Shown here piece by piece: positions 45,146 through 54,484 of a stretch of DNA of 64,000 bases. Source of the DNA: Alphaproteobacteria bacterium. Lineage in GTDB: Bacteria; Pseudomonadota; Alphaproteobacteria; Puniceispirillales; Puniceispirillaceae. Positions within the stretch are counted from its first letter, which is position 1; each line of letters starts with the position of its first letter. The notes under the pieces are model-generated. The model did no database searches. It was not told the origin of the DNA and saw only the letters and a program-made list of their open reading frames with translations. The translations under genes were made by a program, and so were the position numbers. Where the stretch lies: positions 1 to 64,000 of the forward strand of contig JAAXKA010000146.1 in assembly GCA_012269555.1 (NCBI GenBank), read 5' to 3'.

Positions 45146-46093
45146 CTATCGTCCCTTCAATATGGAAGGTAGATTGAAGGTCACATTTTCTTTAATTGAA
45201 TTTTCTGTTTGTATAGATATTTCAAATTCATCATCCAATTTCTGAATTAAATCATTGACCAATATTTCAGGAACTGATGCGCCAGAGGAAATAGAAATTA
45301 CAGAAACATCGCGAAGTTCATTTAAATCGAGTGAGTTTGCATCAGGTATTAAAACTGCTTTTTTGGCGCCAAATTTTAATGCTACTTCTACGAGCCTTTT
45401 AGAGTTGGAAGAGTTATTCGCACCAATAATTATAAAATATTCAGATTTTTCAGCTAGTTTCTTTACGGCATTCTGTCTGTTTGTTGTGGCATAACAGATA
45501 TCTTCGCCACTTGGTCCGGTTATTTTTGGGAATCTATGTTGCAGAATTGAGATGATTTCTGATGTATCATCAACAGAAAGTGTAGTTTGAGTTGCAAATG
45601 CAAGATTATCAGGATTTTCTGGCTCAAAATTCAGTGCATCTTCTGCGGTTTCAATAAGTGTTATTTCACCGTCGGGCACTTGACCCATTGTTCCTGCTAC
45701 TTCAGGATGTCCATAGTGTCCAATTAGGATAGTATGTTTTCCTTTTTGATGGTGCCTTATTGTTTCATTATGAACTTTAGTAACTAAAGGACAGGTAGCA
45801 TCAATTGCAATCATATTCTCAACGTCAGCCTGCTGCCTTACAGATTTTGCGACACCATGCGCTGAAAAAATTACAGGGGCACCTTCTGGCACCTCATCTA
45901 GTTCTTCGACAAAAACGGCCCCTTTTTTTGCAAGACTATTTACTACATATTTATTATGCACAATTTCGTGCCGGACATACACAGGAGCACCAAATTTTTG
46001 CAATGCTTTCTCAACTATTTCAATGGCTCGCTCTACTCCAGCACAAAAACCACGAGGCGTTGCAAGTAAAATTGTTTTTTTTTCACTTCTCAT
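45146..46093 (-). CDS. ispH: 4-hydroxy-3-methylbut-2-enyl diphosphate reductase
   Basis: IspH performs the last step of the MEP isoprenoid pathway with a 4Fe-4S cluster. The three cluster cysteines are visible in Arg-Gly-Phe-Cys-Ala-Gly-Val, Ala-Thr-Cys-Pro-Leu-Val-Thr-Lys and Ile-Cys-Tyr-Ala-Thr-Thr-Asn-Arg-Gln. The Ser-Ser-Asn-Ser-x-Arg-Leu block and the Ser-Ser-Gly-Ala-Ser-Val-Pro block bind the diphosphate. Length 315 is normal. It is the first gene of the ispH-thrB-rnhA string. Confidence 0.97.
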   Translation of the reverse strand: MRSEKKTILLATPRGFCAGVERAIEIVEKALQKFGAPVYVRHEIVHNKYVVNSLAKKGAVFVEELDEVPEGAPVIFSAHGVAKSVRQQADVENMIAIDATCPLVTKVHNETIRHHQKGKHTILIGHYGHPEVAGTMGQVPDGEITLIETAEDALNFEPENPDNLAFATQTTLSVDDTSEIISILQHRFPKITGPSGEDICYATTNRQNAVKKLAEKSEYFIIIGANNSSNSKRLVEVALKFGAKKAVLIPDANSLDLNELRDVSVISISSGASVPEILVNDLIQKLDDEFEISIQTENSIKENVTFNLPSILKGR

Positions 46094-46167
46094 AATGACT
46101 TATTTGCGCGATAACTTCATAAAGGTCAATTGAAGACAGTCTAAAAATGTAAAATAAAGGTTATATA

Positions 46168-46632
46168 ATGCAAAAAAAGTCTATCTTCATAATTATGATA
46201 TCATTATTTCTGGTAGGGTGTGAAACGATAAGACCGTCTTATCTGGAATGTGATAACCGTATTACTGCTATTGAAGAAGGTAGTAGAATTACATTACGAA
46301 CTCTTGATAATGGTGCTACAGCACAGGCACGATTTAATGGTGTTTCTGCTCTGTGTAATGAGAGAGATGACGTCGTAAACATGCGAATAAAGATAGGACT
46401 GAAATTAGTCAGAGATATGCACCAAAATAAAGAAGCGGTTACATTAGAACTGCCACTTCTTATAGCTATATTGGACCCTCAAGATGCGGTTAAAAGTTTT
46501 GAAAGTGTAAGCTACAGGATGGCTTTCCCTGAGGGTCAAGAAATTATTTACCCAGTGATTAATCCGAAAATCAAAAAACCGAAGTCAGGACGGGTCATAC
46601 TGTCGTTATCACCTGAAGTAATAAAACCCTAG
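46168..46632 (+). CDS. small putative lipoprotein of unknown function
   Basis: The 154-residue precursor has a Lys-rich start, a hydrophobic helix and the lipobox Leu-Val-Gly-Cys at about residues 15-18. The mature part is predicted mostly beta strand with a pair of further cysteines (near 27 and 63) that could form a disulfide. Its layout, with one Cys soon after the lipid Cys, one before an Asp-rich turn and a Leu-Pro-Leu-Leu-Ile-Ala-Ile-Leu-Asp-Pro segment, resembles small alphaproteobacterial lipoproteins I recall, all uncharacterised. It is divergent from ispH and convergent with atpF. Confidence 0.75.
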   Translation: MQKKSIFIIMISLFLVGCETIRPSYLECDNRITAIEEGSRITLRTLDNGATAQARFNGVSALCNERDDVVNMRIKIGLKLVRDMHQNKEAVTLELPLLIAILDPQDAVKSFESVSYRMAFPEGQEIIYPVINPKIKKPKSGRVILSLSPEVIKP

Positions 46633-46686
46633 TCGCTAATATAATTTTTTGCAGTAGACGTATTCCGTTAAAATAGATTTCACTAG

Positions 46687-47166
46687 TTATTGCGCAGCTT
46701 TAATTTGTGAAATAGACTCATCTATAATAGATGAATTTAACTCATCATTCAGTTCGGAAACCAATATTTCCTTACTAGCTGAAATAGCAATGCTAGTTGC
46801 TCTCATTTTGAGTTCGGCAAGAACAGCTGCTTCGGAAGCAGCTATCTTAGCTTTCGCTTGATTTTCTCTACGCTTTATCGATTCTTTCGCTTTTTCAACA
46901 GCTGCGTTGCGAATTCGTTCTGCAGCCTCGTGAGCATCAGCTATTATTCTTTTTGCATCTTCCACTGCTTCATTTTGCATAACCTGAAATTTTTTTAACT
47001 CTTTTTCTGCTTCAATGCGGAGTGTTTCTGCTTCTGCTAACTCATTTTTAATTTTATTAACTCTATTATCAAGCAAGTCGGATAAAGCGGATCCTACTTT
47101 ACGCCATACAATAGCAATAAAAATAATAAATCCTAACGCAACCCAAGCTGATTCATCAAAATACAT
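46687..47166 (-). CDS. atpF: ATP synthase F0 subunit b
   Basis: This peripheral-stalk subunit has 159 residues. A single N-terminal membrane helix (about 5-24) is followed by a long charged, Ala/Glu/Lys-rich coiled coil. It is the last gene of the F0 operon and pairs with the b' subunit encoded just before it, as in alphaproteobacteria and photosynthetic bacteria. The F1 genes are not in the window. Confidence 0.93.
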   Translation of the reverse strand: MYFDESAWVALGFIIFIAIVWRKVGSALSDLLDNRVNKIKNELAEAETLRIEAEKELKKFQVMQNEAVEDAKRIIADAHEAAERIRNAAVEKAKESIKRRENQAKAKIAASEAAVLAELKMRATSIAISASKEILVSELNDELNSSIIDESISQIKAAQ

Positions 47167-47178
47167 TATATTGCTCCA

Positions 47179-47769
47179 TTAGTTTTGTAATTTCGCATGT
47201 AAGCTCACGTGTTTTTTAACAACAGATTTTGTAACTTTTACTGGCGTCAAATCAGATATGATTTTCTGTGAAATTTCTGTTGCTAATTCTTCAAGAGAAG
47301 AAAGAGTTTCTCTTCTAACTTCTGCAAGACTTTCTTCTGCTTTTTTCGCATTTGTAGCAAGTTTTTTGTCTAATGCTGCCTCACGTTTTACTGTATCGGA
47401 TTTGGCTTCGTTTACTGCGTTTGCTATAGTATTAGCGGCCTGTGTTCTTGCTTCAGTTAAAGAGGCCTCATAGGAGCTAAATGCTTTTTTTGCATTTTCT
47501 TGGGCATTTTTTGCTTTTTGAACATCACTAGAGATTTTATCTGATCGATTTTCTAGAACTGTCGATATCGAGGGAACAACTAGGGTTGATATAATTATGT
47601 AACCAATAGAAAAAGTTATTAACAACCAAAATAGTTGGGTAGGCCAAGTTGAAATATCTAGTTGTGGCAGACCGCCTGAGCTATCAGACTTATCGCCAGC
47701 GGCAAGAGCCTTTTGAGCATAAAGGCTGAAAAATATAAACCCAAAATAAACTTGATAATTTTTATTCAT
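47179..47769 (-). CDS. atpF': ATP synthase F0 subunit b'
   Basis: This 196-residue divergent b-type stalk subunit has an N-terminal hydrophobic segment that may be a signal-like sequence, then Leu-Asp-Ile-Ser-Thr-Trp-Pro-Thr-Gln-Leu-Phe-Trp-Leu-Leu-Ile-Thr leading into the membrane anchor. A coiled coil from about residue 65 to 180 follows. The Pro-Gln-Leu-Asp entry motif is the usual b' signature. The extra N-terminal part before it makes it longer than subunit b. Confidence 0.9.
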   Translation of the reverse strand: MNKNYQVYFGFIFFSLYAQKALAAGDKSDSSGGLPQLDISTWPTQLFWLLITFSIGYIIISTLVVPSISTVLENRSDKISSDVQKAKNAQENAKKAFSSYEASLTEARTQAANTIANAVNEAKSDTVKREAALDKKLATNAKKAEESLAEVRRETLSSLEELATEISQKIISDLTPVKVTKSVVKKHVSLHAKLQN

Positions 47770-47862
47770 TATCTGACTCTTACCTATTTCTGCTTTTGCT
47801 TCTAAATTCGCAGCCTTTTCTATATTGCTTAAATAAATGCCCGAATTGGGTTTAGGTTAAAC

Positions 47863-48090
47863 TTAGAAAACAAATAACAGCAATAACGCAATCACGAGCG
47901 CGAAAAGTGCGATAGCCTCTGTTAGTGCAAATCCAAGAATACCAATGCCGAAAACTTCATCTCGTGCAGCGGGATTTCTAGCAATAGAACTTATCAAAGA
48001 CGCAAATATATTTCCAATTCCTACGCCCACACCAGCAAGCGCAATAACTGCTATTCCAGCTCCGATTAGTTTAGCTGCTTCTGCTTCCAT
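47863..48090 (-). CDS. atpE: ATP synthase F0 subunit c
   Basis: This 75-residue helical hairpin forms the rotor ring. The proton-binding carboxylate is the Glu in Ala-Leu-Thr-Glu-Ala-Ile of helix 2. The polar loop Arg-Asn-Pro-Ala-Ala-Arg-Asp connects the helices, and helix 1 is a Gly-x-Gly ladder. No sodium-binding Gln/Ser-Thr set is seen around the Glu, so protons are the likely ion. A 93-base spacer precedes atpF', unusually long for this operon. Confidence 0.96.
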   Translation of the reverse strand: MEAEAAKLIGAGIAVIALAGVGVGIGNIFASLISSIARNPAARDEVFGIGILGFALTEAIALFALVIALLLLFVF

Positions 48091-48148
48091 TTTTTTTTCC
48101 TTTTCTTTATTGAGTTAATATTCAGTTAATCACTATTAATAATAAAAC

Positions 48149-48892
48149 CTAGTGTAGGTGTAACGCGTCATTTAAATACATACAAGTCAAAATCGTAAAT
48201 ACATATGCTTGTAACATTGCCACGAGAAGCTCTAATCCGGTAAGGGCTATAATAACTAATAATGGCAAAGGAGAGCTTACTAAAAGAAATCCGCCAGCTC
48301 CTGTCATCATAACTGCTAAACCAGCAAAAACTTTCAACATAGTATGTCCAGCAAGCATATTTGCAAACAATCTTACAGATAAACTAACTGGTCTAATGAG
48401 ATAAGAAATCACCTCAATTAAAATAATAAGCGGAAGTAGCACCTTTGGCGCACCTTCAGGCACAAAAAACGAAAAGAAGTGCAAGCCATGCTTAAATAGA
48501 CCTATTAAAGTTACCCCGATAAAAATTGTAAATGCCATAGCAAAGGTTACAACTATCTGACTAGTAACTGTATAACTGTAAGGAATTAAACCAAGGAGAT
48601 TTGAAAATAATATAAATAAAAATAGAGTAAATATGAATGGAAAATAAGGTTTTCCCTCTTTGCCCACATTTGAATCAAGAATGTTGGCAACAAATTCATA
48701 CATCATCTCTGCGAGGCATTGGACCTTACCGGGAATTATAGAGGCCGGTCGCATTGCAAAATATAAAAATCCGGAGCTTACTAAAACGGCGAGTACCATA
48801 AATAGACTTGAGTTAGTAAAAGAAATATCGTACCCCAAAAAAGTAAGTGAATATAGAACCTTAATGGTGAATTGTTCGACAGGTGAGTGCAC
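48149..48892 (-). CDS. atpB: ATP synthase F0 subunit a
   Basis: This 247-residue stator subunit forms the proton half-channels. The essential Arg lies in Leu-Ser-Val-Arg-Leu-Phe-Ala-Asn-Met-Leu-Ala-Gly-His. The Pro-Tyr-Ser-Tyr-Thr-Val-Thr-Ser block and the C-terminal Ala-Tyr-Val-Phe-Thr-Ile-Leu-Thr are conserved. An N-terminal Ser-Pro-Val-Glu-Gln-Phe start is normal for alphaproteobacteria. It lies between atpI and atpE. Confidence 0.96.
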   Translation of the reverse strand: MHSPVEQFTIKVLYSLTFLGYDISFTNSSLFMVLAVLVSSGFLYFAMRPASIIPGKVQCLAEMMYEFVANILDSNVGKEGKPYFPFIFTLFLFILFSNLLGLIPYSYTVTSQIVVTFAMAFTIFIGVTLIGLFKHGLHFFSFFVPEGAPKVLLPLIILIEVISYLIRPVSLSVRLFANMLAGHTMLKVFAGLAVMMTGAGGFLLVSSPLPLLVIIALTGLELLVAMLQAYVFTILTCMYLNDALHLH

Positions 48893-48940
48893 TATTAGCT
48901 CCTAATTTACCTTTAAATTAACTTTATAAATTTCTAAAAA

Positions 48941-49324
48941 TTATTTTTTTTTTGTACTGCTTTGTTTTGAATTATTATCTTTATTTTTTTTATTTTCATT
49001 AAAATATCCGGCACTCATTCCCCTCCCCGTGAGAAGGCGCCAAATATTCATTAAACCTCCAGCAGCACCCAAAAAAAACAAAATTAGCATAAAAACGGGT
49101 GTTGTTTCAAGCCATCTATCAATCAACCAACCCAAAAAAGTACCTACAGCAATACCGGCCACTAATTCAGTAGCTACACGTCCAGCTAAAGCTAAGCCAG
49201 CGACCGGCATTTGGGCTGGGCTTTGTTTTTTCTTTTCTGCGGTCATTACAGCTTCAAAATTTGCTATGCGCTCGGACAGAGAATCATAATTTTTTGATTT
49301 ATTCTTATTCCCCAAATCTTTCAT
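48941..49324 (-). CDS. atpI: ATP synthase protein I
   Basis: This 127-residue AtpI/AtpZ-type protein has two hydrophobic helices (about 44-66 and 72-93) between a charged N-terminus and a Lys/Asn/Ser tail. AtpI-type proteins help c-ring assembly or cation supply. The first helix has a Gly-x3-Gly-x2-Leu-Gly-Trp pattern. It is the first gene of the F0 operon and follows a TTGACA promoter. Confidence 0.9.
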   Translation of the reverse strand: MKDLGNKNKSKNYDSLSERIANFEAVMTAEKKKQSPAQMPVAGLALAGRVATELVAGIAVGTFLGWLIDRWLETTPVFMLILFFLGAAGGLMNIWRLLTGRGMSAGYFNENKKNKDNNSKQSSTKKK

Positions 49325-49396
49325 CTATAAACCATATTTTGTAACTTTATGAAGTTATTGCAACAAGCTATTTTGGGTAGCAGATAATCTGTCGGA

Positions 49397-49425
49397 AAAA
49401 TATGTTCCACCCTTAAAATTGTCAA
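49397..49425 (-). promoter_or_regulatory. promoter of the F0 ATP synthase operon
   Basis: On the minus strand a perfect TTGACA is followed after 17 bases by TATTTT. It lies between the end of smc and the atpI ATG, with a leader of about 65-70 nt. This is one of two perfect -35 boxes found here (the other precedes hisD). Confidence 0.65.
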
Positions 49426-49510
49426 GACAAACCCATTGTTGAGATCAAAACAGTAAGCTTTTTTTTCATATTGATTATTTGTTTTTAATGTCACTCATTG
49501 ATAGTATCAA

Positions 49511-52500
49511 TCATTCATCTTCGCGGAGCGTTTCTGCGGTCTGCAAATCTACCGAAACGAGTTTACTGACGCCAGGCTCCGCCATGGTCACACCATATAG
49601 GCGGTCCATTTGTGACATAGTCATACGATGGTGAGTTACAATTAAAAACTTTGTCTGAGTTCGAGTTACTATGTGTCGAAGCAGCTCACAAAAGCGAGAA
49701 ACATTTGAGTCATCTAGAGGTGCGTCAACTTCATCCAAAATGCAAATAGGAGACGGATTCGTCAGAAAGACAGAGAAAATTATGGCAAGCCCTGTTAGAG
49801 CCTGCTCTCCACCTGATAAAAGAGATAAAGATTGCAGTTTTTTGCCAGGCGGGCTTGCAAAAATTTCAAGACCAGCTGTCAAAGGGTCATCTGAATTAAT
49901 CAGTTTTAATTCTGCTTTTCCTCCACCAAACAATGTTTTAAATAACTCACTAAATTCTGCATTTACTTTAGTTAAACTATCCAAGAGTCTATGGCGTGCT
50001 TCTTTATTCAATTCTGATATAGCTCTGCGAAGCTTTGCGATAGCTTGCTCAAGGTCATTCTTATCAACTTCAAATTTGGCTAACTTTTCTTGGATCTCCT
50101 CCATTTCTATCTCAGCACGCAGATTCACAGGGCCTAAGTGATCCCGCTCTCTTAAAAGTTTATTTATTCTAGCTTCAAGTTGTTGAACTTCAGGTAAGTT
50201 TTCTTTTTCTGAAATAGATGTGATGTCAAATAATTTGTTGGGAGAGATAGATAGTTTTTCTAAGATCTGATTTTTAAGAGAATCGATCATTTTTTTTGCC
50301 TGTGTTTCAACCGATTCCTGTCTAATTTGTGCCTCCCGCATCTCTGCTAGGTTTTTTTCATCTAAGCGTTGTTGATTATCAGCTTGCTGTAAAATTATAT
50401 CTGTTTCTTTTACTAATATCACTGATTGGTCATGTTTTTGCTTAGTAGTGGCCAATAGAGTTGCCAGCTTTCCACGTTCTTCTTTTAGTTGGTTAGGTTT
50501 AGCCTTAAGTATAGATAATTCTTCTAAGGATTTTTGAGCTCTTACCTTCATCTCTTGCATTCTTGTTTTAGTTCCATCGAGCCTGCCCTTCCATTCATCC
50601 TCCTGTGTTAAAAGAAACTCTTTTCTGGATAAAATGGACTGAAGCGTTTGTCTGAGCTCAGCTTCTTGTTGAACACATTGATCATAATATGCTCGTGATT
50701 TAGAGGCATTCTCAGTGGCGCTGTCTGCTGTTTTTTTAAGTTTGCTAATGTCATCTATTTTGGACATTTTTGAGTTAAAATCATTTAACTCATTCTCTGC
50801 CTCTTTAATTAATTGCTTCAAGGATAAGTAACGTTCACTTGCAGTCTTAAAAGATATTTCAGAGGTATCAACATCTCTTTGAGTTTTGATAATTTCTTGA
50901 CTAAGATGTTGTCTTACTTCCTGTAATTGCTCAAATTTTAAGTTCTCTGAAGAAACCAAACTTTCTAATTGTTCTAGCTTTATATTCTTTTTATTCTCAT
51001 CACTTTGTGCATCTAAAATAAGTATATCAAGTTCTTTTATCCTCTGGATTTGGCGTATTCTTGTTGCGCCTGTATCCTTTATGAGACGAACTAAACCATC
51101 CCAGCGTGCTAGTTTACCTGATTTTGTTACAACAGCTTGGCCTAATTCCAACTTGGTATAAATATCGCTTTTCATAGCGTCATCTGATATAATGCTAACG
51201 CCTTGAATAGCTCTCATTATGGTATCGGGCCCCTTAATAAAATCCTTTAGAGGAGTTCCAATGCTGGGAGGATTAAGAGACTGAAGTGGAAGCATTTTAG
51301 CCTGCCAATATCCATCTTTACCGCTTCCTAAAGGTAAATATAAGTCCTCTGTTAGGTATGCAGCCAAAGCAGATTCCATATCACCTATAACCGAAATACT
51401 ATCTGAGATAGGGGACTGTCCAGATGATATATCTGATTTTATAAGATCTCCAAGTGCATCTCTTTCCGTTTCTAATCTTCTCACTTGGTTTAAAGCTGCT
51501 TGAGACAACTCAAAAGCATTATCTCTTTGTGTTTTTAGGTTTTCAAGGTTTTTTGATTGTTGTTCGATCTGTTGACTCGTTTTTGTGACCTCTGTGTCTA
51601 ATTTATTAAATTTTTTCTTTTGTTCTGATGCCAGCGTTTCAAGCTCATTCAAATTGATTTCGTTTAATTTCTCTGAAGATTGAGTAATAATAGTTTGTTT
51701 TTGAAAAATTTGATTTTTTAGCTCTGATTGGTGTTGTTCCAGGTTCTGCAAGATAGCATTGGCTTCAGCTGATTTTTCGTCCGCAAGCTGGTTTTTTAAT
51801 CTCGCCTCTTCAAGTTTTTCCTTTGCTTTAACAAGCATCGGAGCATTTTCTTTTTCTATTTTTTCAAGTTTTTTGATTTCTTCAATTAATTTATTTTTTG
51901 CCTCAAGCGCATCCTTTTGCAAGGCCTCTTCACGCTGAGTGTCTTTGTCAATCTGTGCGCATTGCGCTTGAAGACGCAATATTTCATCTTCTATTCTGGT
52001 TTCGTCTCTCTCTATCTGCGATAAATTAGCACTCAATAGTTGTGTTTTAGCAGCAAGTGAGGCTTCTGAACTACGCAACTCTGGGAGTTTTTCGGCTATC
52101 TCAAGTCTTTTTTTGCTACTTGAATTTACGTTTAGTTGCGCTTGGGAGACGGAATTTTGAGCTTGCTTCAATGCAATTTCTGCACGGTACAATTCGCTAT
52201 TTGCAGATATCCATAACACATGAAGTAAACTTGCTTCAGCTTTTCTAATTCTTTCAGCAACAGACCTATATCTTGCTGCCTGTCTTGCCTGTTTTTGTAA
52301 TGATATCCTCTGTTCTTCCAGCTGAGCCATTAATTCAACGATTCTCGTTATGTTTAGTTCTGCATTATTAAGGCGAAGCTCTGCTTCATGTTTACGTTGA
52401 TGCAATCCTTTTATACTAGCTGCTTCTTCTAGTAAGGTTCGTCTTTCATCTGGTTTAGCACCGATAATTGCACCAATTCTTCCTTGACTCACAATGCCAG

Positions 52501-52921
52501 CCGAACGTGCTCCTGTAGCGGAGTCTGCAAATAAAAGTTGAACGTCACGGGCACGTGCAGGCCTATTATTTATTCGGTAATTTGTGCCTTTGCCTCTAAT
52601 GATTTTTCTTGCGACTTCAATTTCATCTCTGTCATTGTACTCAGAAGGTGCCTTTTTCTGTTCATTATCTAAAATCAATGATATTTCGGCTAGATTTCGA
52701 GCAGCTTTACTCGAGGTGCCTGAAAATATAACATCATCCATTTCATTGCTTCGCATCTGTTTTGCTGACGTTTCACCCATTACCCATCGTAGTGCTTCTA
52801 CTATGTTTGATTTACCACATCCATTTGGACCAACAATACCGGTTAGACCTGGCTCGATATCAAGTTCAGCAGTATCTGCAAAGGATTTAAATCCTGCAAG
52901 TCTTAAGTGGCGAAACATCAT
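49511..52921 (-). CDS. smc: chromosome segregation protein SMC
   Basis: This 1136-residue condensin ATPase has N-terminal Walker A Gly-Pro-Asn-Gly-Cys-Gly-Lys-Ser at 31-38, then Arg-Gly-Lys-Gly-Thr-Asn-Tyr-Arg-Ile-Asn-Asn. Two long coiled coils are separated by a hinge (about 500-650). C-terminal signature Leu-Leu-Ser-Gly-Gly-Glu-Gln-Ala-Leu-Thr and Walker B Ile-Leu-Asp-Glu-Val-Asp-Ala-Pro-Leu-Asp-Asp follow. scpA and scpB are not nearby. Two adjacent Met codons leave the exact start open by one residue. Confidence 0.96.
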   Translation of the reverse strand: MMFRHLRLAGFKSFADTAELDIEPGLTGIVGPNGCGKSNIVEALRWVMGETSAKQMRSNEMDDVIFSGTSSKAARNLAEISLILDNEQKKAPSEYNDRDEIEVARKIIRGKGTNYRINNRPARARDVQLLFADSATGARSAGIVSQGRIGAIIGAKPDERRTLLEEAASIKGLHQRKHEAELRLNNAELNITRIVELMAQLEEQRISLQKQARQAARYRSVAERIRKAEASLLHVLWISANSELYRAEIALKQAQNSVSQAQLNVNSSSKKRLEIAEKLPELRSSEASLAAKTQLLSANLSQIERDETRIEDEILRLQAQCAQIDKDTQREEALQKDALEAKNKLIEEIKKLEKIEKENAPMLVKAKEKLEEARLKNQLADEKSAEANAILQNLEQHQSELKNQIFQKQTIITQSSEKLNEINLNELETLASEQKKKFNKLDTEVTKTSQQIEQQSKNLENLKTQRDNAFELSQAALNQVRRLETERDALGDLIKSDISSGQSPISDSISVIGDMESALAAYLTEDLYLPLGSGKDGYWQAKMLPLQSLNPPSIGTPLKDFIKGPDTIMRAIQGVSIISDDAMKSDIYTKLELGQAVVTKSGKLARWDGLVRLIKDTGATRIRQIQRIKELDILILDAQSDENKKNIKLEQLESLVSSENLKFEQLQEVRQHLSQEIIKTQRDVDTSEISFKTASERYLSLKQLIKEAENELNDFNSKMSKIDDISKLKKTADSATENASKSRAYYDQCVQQEAELRQTLQSILSRKEFLLTQEDEWKGRLDGTKTRMQEMKVRAQKSLEELSILKAKPNQLKEERGKLATLLATTKQKHDQSVILVKETDIILQQADNQQRLDEKNLAEMREAQIRQESVETQAKKMIDSLKNQILEKLSISPNKLFDITSISEKENLPEVQQLEARINKLLRERDHLGPVNLRAEIEMEEIQEKLAKFEVDKNDLEQAIAKLRRAISELNKEARHRLLDSLTKVNAEFSELFKTLFGGGKAELKLINSDDPLTAGLEIFASPPGKKLQSLSLLSGGEQALTGLAIIFSVFLTNPSPICILDEVDAPLDDSNVSRFCELLRHIVTRTQTKFLIVTHHRMTMSQMDRLYGVTMAEPGVSKLVSVDLQTAETLREDE

Positions 52922-53019
52922 TGGCTTAAAACTTCATCTTTATAATTTGAAAAATTATTTTTTGACACAATAATCCTATTTTTACCTTTTGGTTTCGAAA
53001 AATAGAAATAATTTCAAAG

Positions 53020-53709
53020 TCAAATACCATATTCAGCAAGTTCAGCTATAAATTCATTAAAACTTAGATTACCACTTATGACTTTTTTATTGTTAATGAC
53101 AAAAGACGGTGTTGCACTAATCTGCCATTTAACAGAGCTTTTTTGCCTTATTTCAACAATTTTCTCTAACAAGGGTCTATTCTGCATCAATCCGTTAAAT
53201 TCGTTAGCAGAGATACCTGCAAGTTGTGCATAACGATATAATGATTGAAGCGGGTCTTTTGCACTCTTCCATTCATCTTGCTTAGACATTAATAAGGTAA
53301 CCATTCCAAAATACTTATTTTCTGGGAGTGCTCTTGCAAGCGCGTGAGCTCTCAGTGCAAGTCCATCAAGAGGAAACGGCGATAACTCGAATTTGATTTT
53401 ACCCGTGTCAATTAATTTTGTTTTTACATCTGGAAATGTTTTGTTGTGAAAATCTCTACAATGGCTGCATGTCATTGAATAATATTCAGTGATGTGAATG
53501 GATGCGTTTGTTTTCCCAATAATTCGGGGTTTAGAAATATGATCTAGCGAATTATTAATTTCAGCCAAAGTTGGCAAAGAAAAAAATGAGGATAATCCAG
53601 TAATAGTTGCTGCAGCGCTTAAGTAACTAATTACACCACGTCTATTTAGATTATAAGTTGACTTAAAATGAGTAAGGTTAGTATTCGTGATTTTCTTTTG
53701 ATAGTTCAT
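53020..53709 (-). CDS. DsbA-family periplasmic thiol-disulfide oxidoreductase
   Basis: This 229-residue thioredoxin-fold protein has the active site Cys81-Ser-His-Cys84 in Tyr-Tyr-Ser-Met-Thr-Cys-Ser-His-Cys. The cis-Pro loop Ala-Thr-Pro-Ser-Phe is near residue 198. The N-terminus carries Asn-Arg-Arg-Gly-Val-Ile-Ser-Tyr-Leu followed by a hydrophobic run and Leu-Ala-Glu, which looks like a Tat-type signal at about residues 20-50. It is a plausible partner of the DsbB encoded near 3.5 kb. It precedes smc by about 100 bases on the same strand. Confidence 0.9.
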   Translation of the reverse strand: MNYQKKITNTNLTHFKSTYNLNRRGVISYLSAAATITGLSSFFSLPTLAEINNSLDHISKPRIIGKTNASIHITEYYSMTCSHCRDFHNKTFPDVKTKLIDTGKIKFELSPFPLDGLALRAHALARALPENKYFGMVTLLMSKQDEWKSAKDPLQSLYRYAQLAGISANEFNGLMQNRPLLEKIVEIRQKSSVKWQISATPSFVINNKKVISGNLSFNEFIAELAEYGI

Positions 53710-53814
53710 GCTTTTTCGTCCAATATATATTACCCTGGAGATTTATATAAAATTAAAATTATTGCTTGCAAGTAAAGAAATCTTAAAGATTTGGTTAGAG
53801 AAAAAAATCAAAAC

Positions 53815-54354
53815 TTAATAATCACGTTCTACTGTATTATTTTTTGAATTGATCGCCGCACCCAATCGTATAAGTGTTGCTCTCAATTCAGGGCTAGTAA
53901 AGTCATTTGTTTGTTTTTCTAGTTTATTTAGTAGTGTTTTATTTATATCTGTGAGTAATAACCTTGACGAAGTCTTGGGAAAATTTCTGTGAGGTTTAGC
54001 TGTTTTTTTTAATAGTTCAAAAGTTTGCTGAGGAATGATTTTCGCGACCGCCTTAAAACCACAAACCATATTTATGGAACTAATTAGTTCTTGGCTTCTT
54101 GTTTGTGTTTCTGGCCCACGACCAGAGGAGACCCAGACAGTTAAAGTGCCGTTATGACGGGTTGATTTGGCAAAAGTTAAGGACTTTGGATAACTCCAAG
54201 TTATCATATCAGAGGCTATATCTGGCCAAAAGAAACAAATTTTTGTGTACAGTGCTCCGTGATTCTCCGTTGCATGTGAAATAATTGGTTCAATAAGGGA
54301 GGATAACCTCTTCATCCCTCTACGCTTATTTGGAGCTACTTTAATTTTAGACAC
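53815..54354 (-). CDS. DUF721 family protein (DciA-like)
   Basis: This 179-residue protein has a DUF721 domain at about 15-105, with Gly-Ala-Leu-Tyr-Thr-Lys-Ile-x-Phe-Phe-Trp-Pro-Asp-Ile-Ala and Gly-Thr-Leu-Thr-Val-Trp-Val-Ser-Ser. DUF721 includes DciA, the ancestral loader of replicative helicase DnaB. The C-terminal half is Lys/Thr-rich and less conserved. It is divergent from mutY, with dsbA and smc following on the same strand. Confidence 0.82.
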   Translation of the reverse strand: MSKIKVAPNKRRGMKRLSSLIEPIISHATENHGALYTKICFFWPDIASDMITWSYPKSLTFAKSTRHNGTLTVWVSSGRGPETQTRSQELISSINMVCGFKAVAKIIPQQTFELLKKTAKPHRNFPKTSSRLLLTDINKTLLNKLEKQTNDFTSPELRATLIRLGAAINSKNNTVERDY

Positions 54355-54484
54355 GATACCTAGCCTGTTTCTTGTAAATTCAGTCTATTTATAAGCTTAC
54401 TTTGACTAGTATTAATAGTAAAATTAATGCATTTTCACAATGCAATTTATTTATAAAAAACATCATGGTCATTAGGAAGATTTT

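Noticed and set aside
47770-47862. Hairpin CCCAATTCGGG between atpE and atpF' as an attenuator raising subunit c output
   Set aside because: It has only three G-C pairs and no T run directly after it; too weak to list, though the long spacer is real.
49497-49511. Perfect palindrome ATTGATA-G-TATCAAT at the end of smc
   Set aside because: A one-base loop cannot form a normal hairpin and no T run follows. In AT-rich sequence such repeats arise by chance.
53760-53800. AT-rich palindrome AAATCTT-A-AAGATTT after the DciA-like gene
   Set aside because: The stem is all but AT, with no adjacent T run on the coding strand, so I did not call a terminator.
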